A stretch of 64,000 nucleotides of DNA. It comes from Bermanella sp047628755 (GTDB lineage: Bacteria > Pseudomonadota > Gammaproteobacteria > Pseudomonadales > Oceanobacteraceae). The notes under the pieces were generated by a model. That model did not search any database. It was not told where the DNA came from and saw only the letters and a list, made by a program, of their open reading frames with translations. A program made the translations under genes and the position numbers. The stretch is taken from assembly GCA_047628755.1 (NCBI GenBank), contig JBLHVV010000001.1:1-64000 (forward strand). The letters are read 5' to 3'. Below are positions 25,853 through 34,710 of this stretch, piece after piece (the stretch's first letter is position 1; every line of letters begins with the position of its first letter).

Positions 25853-26596
25853 TCACAGTGCTTGCCATAGCATGTCGAACATCATCTGCTGGGTCCCAGC
25901 AATGGCATCACTATCAATTACAACCACAACAGGATAATTGTTATCGGCTAAGCTAATCATGGCCACTTTGGGAGGATAAATGGCTATATATGAAGCATTG
26001 CCCTGACCTTTCATCCACTTACGTTCAGCCAGTTCAGCCTCTTCACCGCCATCACCAATAGCGATTACCTGCACATGGATATTCTTAGCTACCCTTTGTT
26101 TGGTAAAAGTCGGAAAAGGGCGATAAAGGTGCTCACGTAAAGCTTGTGTTGAAATAACAGAGTACTGCTTTTTACTGGATCGGTCGACGCTGTTCAAAAT
26201 ATCCCGTAATACCAGTTCCACGCCATCATCGCCTTCATAGAAACGCACATTACCAGCTACCAAGTCTGTTTTTAAATGTTTAAGACCTGGGATAATGTCC
26301 GACTTCAACTCCAATAAGGTATGTTCTAGTGCTTGGCGCTTTTCTTCCGCTAAATCTAATAATCGATCCGGATCTTCAGCTTGAAATACACGACGCTTTC
26401 CTTTTGGTAAATAATTGACAATTCCTTTGCTCACTAAAACCTTTAGAGTCTCGTATGTAGAGCCTCTATTTATATTGGCTTTTTCAGCCAAGTCCCTTAT
26501 TGAAGCGGGCCCTAGTACTAATAAAGCATGATAAATGGCTATTTCTCGATCAGTAAGACCGAGCTGAGTTAACGCAGATAAATTCATTGTTGTCAT
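25853..26596 (-). CDS. TrmB-family transcriptional regulator
   Basis: The 247-residue protein starts at ATG 26596 or at 26587; a longer open frame reaches 26737 but adds a hydrophobic stretch unlike the family. Residues about 1-70 form a TrmB winged helix (LGLTDREIAIYHALL, then PASIRDLAEKANINRGSTYETLKVL), and a helical linker and effector-type domain follow. Archaeal TrmB proteins sense sugars; bacterial relatives are much less studied. Its position upstream of the acyl-CoA dehydrogenase pair on the same strand suggests it controls them, perhaps through an acyl ligand, but this is inferred. A palindrome lies in its own upstream region (26657-26671). Confidence 0.75.
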   Translation of the reverse strand: MTTMNLSALTQLGLTDREIAIYHALLVLGPASIRDLAEKANINRGSTYETLKVLVSKGIVNYLPKGKRRVFQAEDPDRLLDLAEEKRQALEHTLLELKSDIIPGLKHLKTDLVAGNVRFYEGDDGVELVLRDILNSVDRSSKKQYSVISTQALREHLYRPFPTFTKQRVAKNIHVQVIAIGDGGEEAELAERKWMKGQGNASYIAIYPPKVAMISLADNNYPVVVVIDSDAIAGTQQMMFDMLWQAL

Positions 26597-26656
26597 TATT
26601 TTTGTGACAAAGTAGATTGTAAATCGTACCAATTTAAATAGACTGTGCAACCTAAT

Positions 26657-26671
26657 TTTACTGTTAGTAAA
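26657..26671. promoter_or_regulatory. Palindrome between the TrmB-type regulator and glmU
   Basis: TTTACTGTTAGTAAA has 6-bp perfect arms and a 3-bp centre. It lies 60 bp before the regulator start and about 100 bp before glmU. It is a candidate operator for the regulator; no second copy was found by eye in front of the acyl-CoA dehydrogenase genes. Confidence 0.4.
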
Positions 26672-26773
26672 CAATTGAAACAGTAAGTCCAAAAAGAGTG
26701 GTTCGGGTTTGTTTAAATTAATAACGATAAAGATCAAACTTGCTAGCCACCGAATAGAAGTGAAATAGTTAAC

Positions 26774-28147
26774 ATGAATATTGAAGTTGTTGTATTAGCC
26801 GCGGGCCAGGGTTCGCGCATGAAATCAGACCTGCCTAAAGTTTTACACCCAATAGCAGCCAAACCAATGCTGGCACATGTTTTAGATGCGGCTCGTATTG
26901 TTAACCCACAAGCATTACATGTGGTCATAGGACACGGTGCTGACCTTGTAAAAAGTACATTTTCAGGTGCAGACGATATTCAATGGGCAATTCAAGCGGA
27001 ACAACATGGGACAGGTCATGCGGTAAAAATGGCACTGCCGAACTTAAAAGCTAACGGCGTGACATTGATTTTATACGGAGACGTTCCATTAATTCAAGGC
27101 AATACACTTCAAGCTTTGGTGGACATTGCTAAAAATAACTTAACAGGCTTATTAACCGTAAATATGTCGGATCCAACAGGTTATGGACGAATCGTGCGGG
27201 ACACAAATAACATTGTTAAAGCCATCGTAGAGCACAAAGACGCAAACGCATCTGAACTGGCCATTACCGAAGTAAATACCGGAATCCTGTCTGTTCCAAC
27301 AGAAAAGTTACACCAATGGTTACCTGAGCTTTCAAATAATAATGCTCAAGGTGAATACTATTTAACGGATGTGATTGCCATGTCAGCGAATGCAGGAATT
27401 GCTGTTGAAACGTTACAGCCGGAATTTGCGGAAGAAACTTACGGGGTCAATAATCGCGCTCAGCAAGCCCACCTAGAGCGTTGGTATCAAAAACGTTTAG
27501 TTAACGAGTTAATGGTAAAAGGTGTAACTATTTTAGATCCAGCCCGTTTAGATATTCGCTGTAATAGTATAGACAATATTAAAGTAGGTCGTGATGTAGT
27601 AATCGATGCCAACGTAATATTAGAAGGTAATATTGTTTTAGGTGACGGCGTAACAATTGAAGCTAACTGCATTATTAAAAATACCTCATTGGCAGCGGGT
27701 ACCCAAGTAAAAGCATTCAGTCATTTGGAAGATGCGTTAGTAAAGGAAGGCTGCGACATTGGCCCTTATGCACGTTTACGCCCTGGCGCTCAATTAGAAA
27801 ACGGCGCTAAAGTTGGTAACTTTTGTGAAGTGAAAAAATCAATCATCGGTGAAAACTCTAAAGTTAATCATCTGACTTATATTGGTGATGCAATCATTGG
27901 GAAAGGCGCCAACATTGGCGCGGGCACTATAACCTGTAATTACGATGGCGTTAACAAATTCAAAACTGAAATTGGCGATGGTGCATTTATAGGTTCAAAT
28001 TCGTCTTTAGTAGCACCGGTAAAAATTGGCAAAGGCGCCACTGTCGCAGCGGGTTCAACGATTACAAAAGAAGTTGAAGTCGATCAATTGGCCATTGCTC
28101 GTGGAAAACAAAAGAATCTTAGCTGGACACGTCCTGTTAAAAAGTAG
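26774..28147 (+). CDS. glmU: Bifunctional UDP-N-acetylglucosamine pyrophosphorylase / glucosamine-1-phosphate acetyltransferase
   Basis: GlmU acetylates glucosamine-1-phosphate and then makes UDP-GlcNAc for peptidoglycan and lipid A. The 457-residue protein has the N-terminal uridylyltransferase motif LAAGQGSRMKS and PKVLH (8-25), and the C-terminal left-handed beta-helix with hexapeptide repeats and ITCNYDGVNKFKTEIGD of the acetyltransferase site. Both halves are complete. glmS follows after 151 bp, so the pathway genes are paired as in E. coli, with no clear terminator between them. Confidence 0.97.
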   Translation: MNIEVVVLAAGQGSRMKSDLPKVLHPIAAKPMLAHVLDAARIVNPQALHVVIGHGADLVKSTFSGADDIQWAIQAEQHGTGHAVKMALPNLKANGVTLILYGDVPLIQGNTLQALVDIAKNNLTGLLTVNMSDPTGYGRIVRDTNNIVKAIVEHKDANASELAITEVNTGILSVPTEKLHQWLPELSNNNAQGEYYLTDVIAMSANAGIAVETLQPEFAEETYGVNNRAQQAHLERWYQKRLVNELMVKGVTILDPARLDIRCNSIDNIKVGRDVVIDANVILEGNIVLGDGVTIEANCIIKNTSLAAGTQVKAFSHLEDALVKEGCDIGPYARLRPGAQLENGAKVGNFCEVKKSIIGENSKVNHLTYIGDAIIGKGANIGAGTITCNYDGVNKFKTEIGDGAFIGSNSSLVAPVKIGKGATVAAGSTITKEVEVDQLAIARGKQKNLSWTRPVKK

Positions 28148-28298
28148 ATTTGAGAGTAACGGTGGGAAGGCGTTTCCTTACCAATGTTAATTATTATAGA
28201 AATGAATAATTGAAGTTTATTTATACCGATGACTTCAGCTAACAATATTAAACCGCTGGCACAGAAGCCTGCGTACCGAATAAAAAGGAATAGACAGT

Positions 28299-30131
28299 AT
28301 GTGTGGAATAGTTGGTGGTATTGCTCATCGTGATGTGAATGAAATACTATTAGAAGGCTTACGTCGACTTGAGTATCGAGGATACGACAGTGCCGGTTTA
28401 GCCGTGCTTACCGATGCGGGCATAATTGAACGCTGCCGTCGCATGGGCAAAGTAAAAGAACTTGAAGAAGGATTAAAAGTCAATCTGTTCTCAGGTAAAA
28501 TAGGTATTGCTCACACTCGATGGGCTACTCATGGCAAGCCGTCTCAGGATAACTCTCATCCGCATATGTCTGGAGAGCGTTTAGTCATTGTGCATAACGG
28601 CATTATTGAAAATCACGAAGACCTTCGAGAAGAGCTTCAAGCAGCTGGTTACCAATTTAATTCTCAAACCGATACTGAAGTAATTGCTCACTTACTGCAT
28701 CAAAATTTGCAAAAAATATCATCACTAACCGACGCGGTTAAAGAAACTATTACTCGTTTAGACGGTGCTTATGCATTGGGCGTAATCAGTGCTGATCACC
28801 CTGGTATATTAGTGGCTGCTCGGCAAGGATCACCACTAGTGATTGGCGTAGGTATTGGCGAACACTTCATTGCGTCTGACCAGTTAGCATTATTACAAGT
28901 TACCGATCGCTTTATCTTTCTAGATGAAGGGGACGTAGCAGAATTAACAACTGACCATGTTCATATTTGGGATGCAGACAACTCAGAAGTGGTACATGAA
29001 ATAAATGTTTTTGAACATAAGATGGATGCCGCCGATAAAGGTGAGTTCCGTCATTACATGATGAAGGAAATTTACGAACAGCCAGATGTTGTTCGTAACT
29101 GCTTAGAAGGCCGAATTAATAAAACACGTTTGTTAGAGCAAGCGTTTGGAATTAAAGCAAAAGAAGTATTCGATAAAACCCAAGCGGTACAAATCATTGC
29201 ATGCGGGACATCTTATCATTCAGGTATGGTGGCTAAGTACTGGATCGAGAGCCTTGTGGGTATTCCTTGTCAAGTTGAGGTAGCCAGTGAGTATCGTTAC
29301 CGCAAAACAGTTGCGTTACCTAACAGTTTATTTATCACTATCTCGCAGTCAGGTGAGACAGCCGATACTTTAGCGGCGTTGCGCAAAGCAAAAGAAATTG
29401 GTTTTACTGCCAGTTTAAGTATTTGCAATGTACCTGGTTCATCATTGGTCAGGGAATCAGATCTAGCAATTATGACCAATGCAGGACCTGAAATTGGTGT
29501 TGCATCTACAAAAGCATTTACCTCCCAGTTAGTTGTTTTAATGATGCTGACTATCGCTCTTGGTCGTCGTCATGGGATGGTGCCCCAGGTAGAAGAAGCA
29601 ATTGTTGCCGACTTAACAAAAATGCCAGACTTAATTGAAAAAGCCATCGCCATGGATAAAGACATTGAGTTATTAGCCCAAGACTTTGCAGATAAACACA
29701 ATGGCTTATTTTTAGGTCGTGGTGCCATGTACCCTATTGCGATGGAAGGGGCATTAAAATTAAAAGAAATATCGTATATCCATGCTGAAGCTTATCCAGC
29801 AGGGGAATTAAAGCATGGTCCATTGGCTTTGGTTGATAAAGACACGCCCATTATTACCGTGGCGCCAAATAACGATTTACTTGATAAGTTAAAGTCTAAC
29901 TTAGAAGAAGTCCGCGCTCGTGGCGGTGAGTTGTTTGTATTTGCTGATGAAAAAGCAAAAGTAAAAATTCAAGATAATTTAAAAGTTTTAAATATGCCTT
30001 CTTGCAGTGATTTAATGGAACCTATCTTATACATTATTCCATTACAGTTACTTAGCTATCACGTAGCAGTTCTTAAGGGGACTGATGTAGATCAGCCTCG
30101 TAACCTAGCAAAGTCGGTGACAGTTGAATAA
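28299..30131 (+). CDS. glmS: Glutamine-fructose-6-phosphate aminotransferase
   Basis: GlmS makes glucosamine-6-phosphate from fructose-6-phosphate and glutamine. The 610-residue protein begins MCGIVGG, exposing the catalytic cysteine after Met removal, has a complete glutaminase domain (to about 240) and two SIS domains (ACGTSYHSGM and later), and ends DVDQPRNLAKSVTVE as the family does. AAAAGGAA precedes the ATG. A glmS ribozyme is not expected in this lineage and I see none in the 151-bp leader. Confidence 0.97.
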   Translation: MCGIVGGIAHRDVNEILLEGLRRLEYRGYDSAGLAVLTDAGIIERCRRMGKVKELEEGLKVNLFSGKIGIAHTRWATHGKPSQDNSHPHMSGERLVIVHNGIIENHEDLREELQAAGYQFNSQTDTEVIAHLLHQNLQKISSLTDAVKETITRLDGAYALGVISADHPGILVAARQGSPLVIGVGIGEHFIASDQLALLQVTDRFIFLDEGDVAELTTDHVHIWDADNSEVVHEINVFEHKMDAADKGEFRHYMMKEIYEQPDVVRNCLEGRINKTRLLEQAFGIKAKEVFDKTQAVQIIACGTSYHSGMVAKYWIESLVGIPCQVEVASEYRYRKTVALPNSLFITISQSGETADTLAALRKAKEIGFTASLSICNVPGSSLVRESDLAIMTNAGPEIGVASTKAFTSQLVVLMMLTIALGRRHGMVPQVEEAIVADLTKMPDLIEKAIAMDKDIELLAQDFADKHNGLFLGRGAMYPIAMEGALKLKEISYIHAEAYPAGELKHGPLALVDKDTPIITVAPNNDLLDKLKSNLEEVRARGGELFVFADEKAKVKIQDNLKVLNMPSCSDLMEPILYIIPLQLLSYHVAVLKGTDVDQPRNLAKSVTVE

Positions 30132-30215
30132 ATAATATCCAAACTTAGAGCCACTTAATAAAACTTTAATTTTATGGCATGATAATGCCAATATCTATTT
30201 TTTCAAGTAAAAATA

Positions 30216-30806
30216 ATGGCCTATTTAGAAGTAAAAAAAGAATTAGACGGGCGTAAACAACGCACTAATAGTAGTCGTCAAAAAATAGTTGAAGCTATGC
30301 TGGAACTTATTCGTGAAGGCGCGTTAGAGCCTAAGGCAGAGCAAGTAGCGGTGAAAGCGGGTGTTGGTTTGCGTACTGTATTTAGGCGCTTTAACGAAAT
30401 GGAATTATTGTTTCGAGAGCTATCAGTAGAAATTCAGCGTATTTTTATGCCTGAACTTGAAAAACCAATAGAGGGGATCATTTGGCAAGAAAAAGTATTA
30501 GACCTGCTAGAACGTAAAGTTTCTATTTATCAGATGATTGCCCCATATCGTGTGGCGGCAAAATTTCATAAACATACATCCGAATTTATTCGACAAGATA
30601 TAGCGTATTGGAACAAGCTGGAAAAAAAGGTACTAAAAGATATTTTACCGATTAATGAGGCCACTGATTTAACAATATTCAACGCCATTAATGGCTGTAT
30701 GAGCTTTGACTATTGGCTGACCCTAACCACAGCTCAAGGGCTAACCAGTGAAGAAGCCACCGATACAATAAAAGTAACGGTGAAAACTTTAATCGCTGAT
30801 TTGTAA
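30216..30806 (+). CDS. TetR-family transcriptional regulator
   Basis: The 196-residue protein has a TetR N-terminal helix-turn-helix: SRQKIVEAMLELI (20-32), then AEQVAVKAGVGLRTVFRRF (41-59). The C-terminal ligand domain is helical and not assignable. The N-terminal region is basic and slightly extended. It ends 13 bp from the convergent crotonase gene and follows glmS on the same strand by 84 bp. Its target is unknown; the lipid-metabolism neighbours make a role there possible. Confidence 0.82.
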   Translation: MAYLEVKKELDGRKQRTNSSRQKIVEAMLELIREGALEPKAEQVAVKAGVGLRTVFRRFNEMELLFRELSVEIQRIFMPELEKPIEGIIWQEKVLDLLERKVSIYQMIAPYRVAAKFHKHTSEFIRQDIAYWNKLEKKVLKDILPINEATDLTIFNAINGCMSFDYWLTLTTAQGLTSEEATDTIKVTVKTLIADL

Positions 30807-30819
30807 TCGAGTGAATATT

Positions 30820-31503
30820 TTAAAGTTCAAATTCTGTGCGGTAACTGAATAGTTTTTCGCGTAAACCCTGTTTTATCGTTGTGTAAGTGACTCTATTTTT
30901 ACTTTTTAATGTTTTTGCCAATTCAAACGCTTTATCTTGTAGTTCTTCAAGTGGGTATAAATAATCAACCAGTCCAGCGGCTAAACATTCAGCACCAGTT
31001 TTAGGTGTGCCCAACAGCATCATCTCCTTTAGCGCTTGCTGGTTATAATATAAATCTAAAACTGTATGCATTTTCGGGCGAAATGGAATGTTAATGTTTA
31101 CTTCTGGAAAGCAGTAACGCCCGCGGTCGGCTCGCATTACCCTAAAGTCACCACACGCTGCCAATATTGCACCACCCGCGTAAGTGTTGCCGTTCATACA
31201 AATAACTGTTGGAGCATTTAAAGTAGCTAGCGCCACGTATACTTTGTCTATGGTTTCAGGAAATGCATCTTTTTCTTGCTGGGTTGATGTACCCATAAAC
31301 CAATTCAAATTAATGCCATTAGAAAAAGTTTTTTCACCTACGCACGTTATCAGTAATGATGTATTACCCTTATAGCTTGCAACCTGTTCAAATGCCGCTA
31401 AATATTCATGCAGAACCTCTAAAGTAAAAGTATTTTCTTTTTCGTTGTTAGTGAGCGTTAATACGTGAACGCCTTCTTTTAGCTGTAACGTCATGGTAGA
31501 CAT
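30820..31503 (-). CDS. Enoyl-CoA hydratase/isomerase-family protein
   Basis: This 227-residue crotonase-fold protein should bind acyl-CoA. The oxyanion-hole segments FSNGINL (60-66) and YAGGAILAACGDFRVM (108-123) are present. One candidate acid, E134 in FPEV, lies at the later catalytic position, while a glutamate at the first hydratase position is not evident, so a Delta3,Delta2-enoyl-CoA isomerase fits better than a hydratase. The ATG at 31503 has AGG seven bases upstream. It is divergent from the MerR operon and only 13 bp from the convergent TetR gene. Confidence 0.8.
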   Translation of the reverse strand: MSTMTLQLKEGVHVLTLTNNEKENTFTLEVLHEYLAAFEQVASYKGNTSLLITCVGEKTFSNGINLNWFMGTSTQQEKDAFPETIDKVYVALATLNAPTVICMNGNTYAGGAILAACGDFRVMRADRGRYCFPEVNINIPFRPKMHTVLDLYYNQQALKEMMLLGTPKTGAECLAAGLVDYLYPLEELQDKAFELAKTLKSKNRVTYTTIKQGLREKLFSYRTEFEL

Positions 31504-31590
31504 GATAATACCTGTTCTTATTGCGCTATTTAATAGGTCACATTGTATCGCAACCGAGTGAGTAAATTCATGTTAAATAACAGCTGGCGC

Positions 31591-31622
31591 TTGACACTAG
31601 AGTTAACTCTAAGGTTTATACT
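31591..31622 (+). promoter_or_regulatory. MerR-type promoter and operator
   Basis: TTGACA (31591-31596) and TATACT (31617-31622) are separated by 20 bp, longer than the normal 17. In the spacer lies the perfect 14-bp palindrome TAGAGTTAACTCTA (31598-31611). This is the hallmark of MerR regulation: the regulator untwists an over-long spacer when metal binds. It lies directly before the merR-like gene, so the operon is self-regulated. Confidence 0.9.
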
Positions 31623-31648
31623 TATATGATTAACCTCAGGAGATTTTC

Positions 31649-32062
31649 ATGAAAATAGGTGAATTGGCGAAAGAATCAGGCTTATCGGCTCATACTATTC
31701 GATTTTATGAAAAGCAGGGGCTTATTCAGGCATTAAAACGCAGTGAGAGCAATTACCGTATATATAATAATCAAAGCTTGGACACGGCGCGCTTTATTAA
31801 ACGAAGTCGACATATTGGGTTTAGTTTAAACAATATTGCTGTTTTTTTATCAATACGTGCCGATAAATCAGCGCATATTTGCTCTGAAGCAAAAACACTA
31901 GCAGATAACAAAATTAATGAGGTAGAGCATAAAATAGCAGAGCTAAAACAAGTGCTTGCAGCACTCCATAAGCTAAGCGATGCCTGTTGTGGTGGGACAG
32001 AAAGTGCAGAGTTTTGCAGCATTATTGACACATTAGAAAACAACAATGAGGTAGCCTCGTGA
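31649..32062 (+). CDS. MerR-family metal-responsive regulator, ZntR/CadR-like
   Basis: The 137-residue protein has the MerR winged helix (MKIGELAKESGLSAHTIRFY, 1-20), a dimerisation helix and a metal loop. Cysteines at C78, C113, C114 and C123 have ZntR-like spacing (C79, C114, C115, C124 in E. coli ZntR). ZntR's ligand H119 aligns with E118 here, so the second metal site may differ and the preferred metal (Zn, Cd, Pb or Co) cannot be fixed. The stop overlaps the next gene's GTG by 4 bp. It should activate the promoter at 31591-31622 and so its own operon. Confidence 0.88.
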   Translation: MKIGELAKESGLSAHTIRFYEKQGLIQALKRSESNYRIYNNQSLDTARFIKRSRHIGFSLNNIAVFLSIRADKSAHICSEAKTLADNKINEVEHKIAELKQVLAALHKLSDACCGGTESAEFCSIIDTLENNNEVAS

Positions 32063-33129
32063 ATGATATTTTAATGAATTTTATAGATTTGTTTACTGAA
32101 TCTGCGCCCTTTCTTTTAATGGGCTTGTTATTAGCAGGTATGATTCGTCTACTTATTCCAGACAAGTGGATTAATAAAGTACTAGGTAAAGACAGTTCTG
32201 TGGTGACAGCAGCGATAATAGGCACCCCTTTACCACTTTGTTCATGTTCGGTGATCCCTGCGGCAATAGGCATTCGGCGTGCCGGAGCCAGCAAGGCAAG
32301 TACAGCCAGTTTCATGGTTGCTACACCAGAAACAGGCGTCGATTCAATCGGCGTTACCTTCGCACTTATGGGGCCTATTATGGCTGTTGCCAGGCCGGTT
32401 GCTGCCATAACGTCAGCGATTGTAGCAGGTACGCTAGTGCGCTTGTGGGATGTTGAAACCCCACCCAAGCAAGAGCCAGTAACGTCATGCTGTCATAGCG
32501 ACTCTGAGAGTAAAGACAGCAATGAAGTCATTGAACAAGAAAGTTGGGTGGCGAAAACTAAAGCTGTTGTTCAGTATGGCTATGGACAGCTATTGGGCGA
32601 TTTCATGAGTTGGTTATTGGTTGGATTGTTCTTTGCCGCTCTAATACAGACCTTTGTGCCAGCCAGTTTTTTAACCGAATACGGCAGTGGTGTATTTGCC
32701 ATGATGGTTATCGTCTTAATATCAATTCCCATGTATATTTGTGCCACTGCGTCTACACCTATTGCAGCGGGTATGATGCTTTCGGGTATATCACCGGGTG
32801 CCGCTTTGGTATTCATGCTGGCTGGGCCTGCTACAAACATAGCCACATTGATGGTGGTAAAAAATGAATTAGGTATTCGATCCCTAATGGGGTACTTAAC
32901 TGGCTTGGTGACTACTGCCGTTATCATGGGCTTGGGCTTTGATTGGATGCTGAACGCTTACGACATTAATATCGCAGTCACTATGGGTGACCATGGTGAA
33001 ATGACATCAACTTTATACTCAATATCAGCGGTAATTTTAGCGGCACTGATTATTGTGCAATACAGTAAAAAATTAACGGTCTATTATCAGTCCTCTAAGT
33101 TGAAAAAACGATTGTTTGGAAATAAATGA
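32059..33129 (+). CDS. Permease of the SO_0444-type Cu/Zn efflux family
   Basis: This 356-residue inner-membrane protein has about eight hydrophobic segments in two halves. The first half holds the thiol motif CSCSVIPAA (61-69) and the second CATASTPIAAG (228-238); a cytosolic or periplasmic loop carries CCH (144-146). These match the DUF318/ArsP-like permeases, including those called SO_0444-family Cu/Zn exporters. The gene starts with GTG overlapping the regulator's stop, so translation is coupled. With a ZntR/CadR-like regulator upstream, export of a soft divalent metal is the natural reading. Arsenic or organoarsenic is an alternative. Confidence 0.83.
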   Translation: MNDILMNFIDLFTESAPFLLMGLLLAGMIRLLIPDKWINKVLGKDSSVVTAAIIGTPLPLCSCSVIPAAIGIRRAGASKASTASFMVATPETGVDSIGVTFALMGPIMAVARPVAAITSAIVAGTLVRLWDVETPPKQEPVTSCCHSDSESKDSNEVIEQESWVAKTKAVVQYGYGQLLGDFMSWLLVGLFFAALIQTFVPASFLTEYGSGVFAMMVIVLISIPMYICATASTPIAAGMMLSGISPGAALVFMLAGPATNIATLMVVKNELGIRSLMGYLTGLVTTAVIMGLGFDWMLNAYDINIAVTMGDHGEMTSTLYSISAVILAALIIVQYSKKLTVYYQSSKLKKRLFGNK

Positions 33130-33632
33130 AACTACAAAATATTAATAAAGAAAGATACACCAAACATCTTAACATCGTCATTGTCGCTCTGATAATAAGC
33201 TTGATGGTACTCGCTATCTCATTCGGTCAGATAATCATTAGTTTGTTATCAGATGGAACGGGCAGTCATTTTGTTTATAACCTGGCAGGAGTCGCCTTTG
33301 CAGCAGCTGTTTGCTTAAAGGTAGTTCATAGCTTTCGGTACCATGAATTTATGTCAGAGGTCTATTACGTATGGCGATTGAAGCAAATTCTTAATGCCAT
33401 TTATCGTAAGTTGACAAAAATTAAAAAAGCCAGAGATGAGGGCGACATTAGTGCTTTTATTATATTGAATTATTACTATCAGGCGAGCGAGCAATTACTC
33501 ACTCTAGATAATAATACCATTACCATGGACTCTTTAAAAACGGATCAAGACACGTTACAAAGCTTGATACAATCCAGCAACCTTAAAATACAAATCGAGG
33601 ATTACCATACTGAATTATTGAACGCTTTTTAA
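33126..33632 (+). CDS. Small membrane protein, DUF3087-like
   Basis: The 168-residue protein has two hydrophobic segments (about 15-38 and 48-66) and a soluble, largely helical C-terminal half with YYVWRLKQILNAIYRKL. It resembles proteins grouped as DUF3087, of unknown function; I am not certain of the match. Its ATG overlaps the permease stop as ATGA, so it is translated with the metal operon and may be an accessory subunit. It has no cysteine pair that would obviously bind metal. Confidence 0.6.
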   Translation: MKLQNINKERYTKHLNIVIVALIISLMVLAISFGQIIISLLSDGTGSHFVYNLAGVAFAAAVCLKVVHSFRYHEFMSEVYYVWRLKQILNAIYRKLTKIKKARDEGDISAFIILNYYYQASEQLLTLDNNTITMDSLKTDQDTLQSLIQSSNLKIQIEDYHTELLNAF

Positions 33633-33802
33633 TGTGTCTAATTGTGTTTAGGACTCATCAGAGCCATATGATGTTCAGGCTTTGTAATGACTCCTATTTG
33701 CAACACTGTTATCCACTTGCATTGTGGGCTATTCATCTCCATATAAACCGTCTACATTGACCCAAGCAATATTTTAGAAGCTAACCTTACCAAGGAATGA
33801 TT

Positions 33803-34642
33803 ATGTCTGACCCAATTTACACTCCGCCAAAAGTCTGGAAATGGGAAGAGGGCAATGGTGGTAAATTTGCCAATATTAATCGCCCAATTGCAGGTGCCAC
33901 TCGTGATAAAGTTTTACCTGTAGGTGAACATCCCTTCCAGTTGTATTCATTGGCTACGCCTAACGGTGTAAAAGTAACCGTGATGTTTGAAGAGCTGGTT
34001 GAACTAGGGATAAAAGAAGCTGAGTACGACGCTTACACAATTAACATTATGGAAGGGGATCAGTTTGGTAGTGAGTTTGTAGATATTAACCCTAACTCAA
34101 AAATTCCAGCTTTGTCAGATACAAGCACAACACCGCCAACCCGTATTTTTGAATCGGGGGCGATTCTTGTTTATTTAGCTGAAAAATTTAATGTGTTTTT
34201 ACCTACCGAACCTGCCCAGCGTGCAGAGGTGATGTCTTGGTTGTTTTGGCAAATGGGTGCAACCCCAATGTTAGGCGGAGGCTTTGGGCATTTTTACGCT
34301 TATGCTCCAGAAAAGTATCAATATCCAATTGATCGCTACACAATGGAAATCAAACGTCAGCTAGATGTATTAGACAAGCAGCTGGCTAATCATCAATTTA
34401 TTGCCGGCGACGAATACACCATTGCGGATATGGCAATTTGGCCTTGGTATGGTGCTTTAGTTAAGAATGAGGTGTATGAGGCAGCTGAATTTATTGAAGC
34501 CCACACTTATAAAAATGTGATTCGCTGGACTGATGAAATCGCACAACGTCCAGCAGTTAAAAGAGGCCGTATTGTTAATAAAAGCTGGGGTCAGCCAGAA
34601 CAGCAATTAATGGAACGTCATAGCGCCGCAGATTTTGACTAG
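33803..34642 (+). CDS. yghU: Glutathione transferase YghU-like (disulfide-bond oxidoreductase)
   Basis: YghU-type proteins bind two glutathiones and reduce organic hydroperoxides and disulfides. I start at the second ATG, 33803, since AAGGA touches the first ATG at 33797 but is well placed for the second. The 279-residue protein begins MSDPIYTPPKVWKW and has the thioredoxin-fold segment with YSLATPNGVKVTVMFEEL, then the helical GST C-domain with FIAGDEYTIADMAIWPWYG. Family length and the N-terminal extension before the GST domain match. Stress protection is likely. Confidence 0.88.
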   Translation: MSDPIYTPPKVWKWEEGNGGKFANINRPIAGATRDKVLPVGEHPFQLYSLATPNGVKVTVMFEELVELGIKEAEYDAYTINIMEGDQFGSEFVDINPNSKIPALSDTSTTPPTRIFESGAILVYLAEKFNVFLPTEPAQRAEVMSWLFWQMGATPMLGGGFGHFYAYAPEKYQYPIDRYTMEIKRQLDVLDKQLANHQFIAGDEYTIADMAIWPWYGALVKNEVYEAAEFIEAHTYKNVIRWTDEIAQRPAVKRGRIVNKSWGQPEQQLMERHSAADFD

Positions 34643-34710
34643 TCTAAAGTCCGGAATTTAATGGCTAAATAATTTAATAAAAATAAATGTGTTATTAGTA
34701 GAGTTTGTGT

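Noticed and set aside
26597..26737. N-terminal extension of the TrmB-type regulator
   Set aside because: The added part is hydrophobic, unlike the family, and covers the promoter region; ATG 26596 or 26587 is more likely.
28148..28298. glmS ribozyme or riboswitch in the glmU-glmS gap
   Set aside because: The gap has only weak inverted repeats, and glmS ribozymes belong to Gram-positive bacteria.
32238..32867. Alternative forward frames inside the metal permease gene
   Set aside because: They lie in another frame of a well-supported membrane protein and lack start signals.
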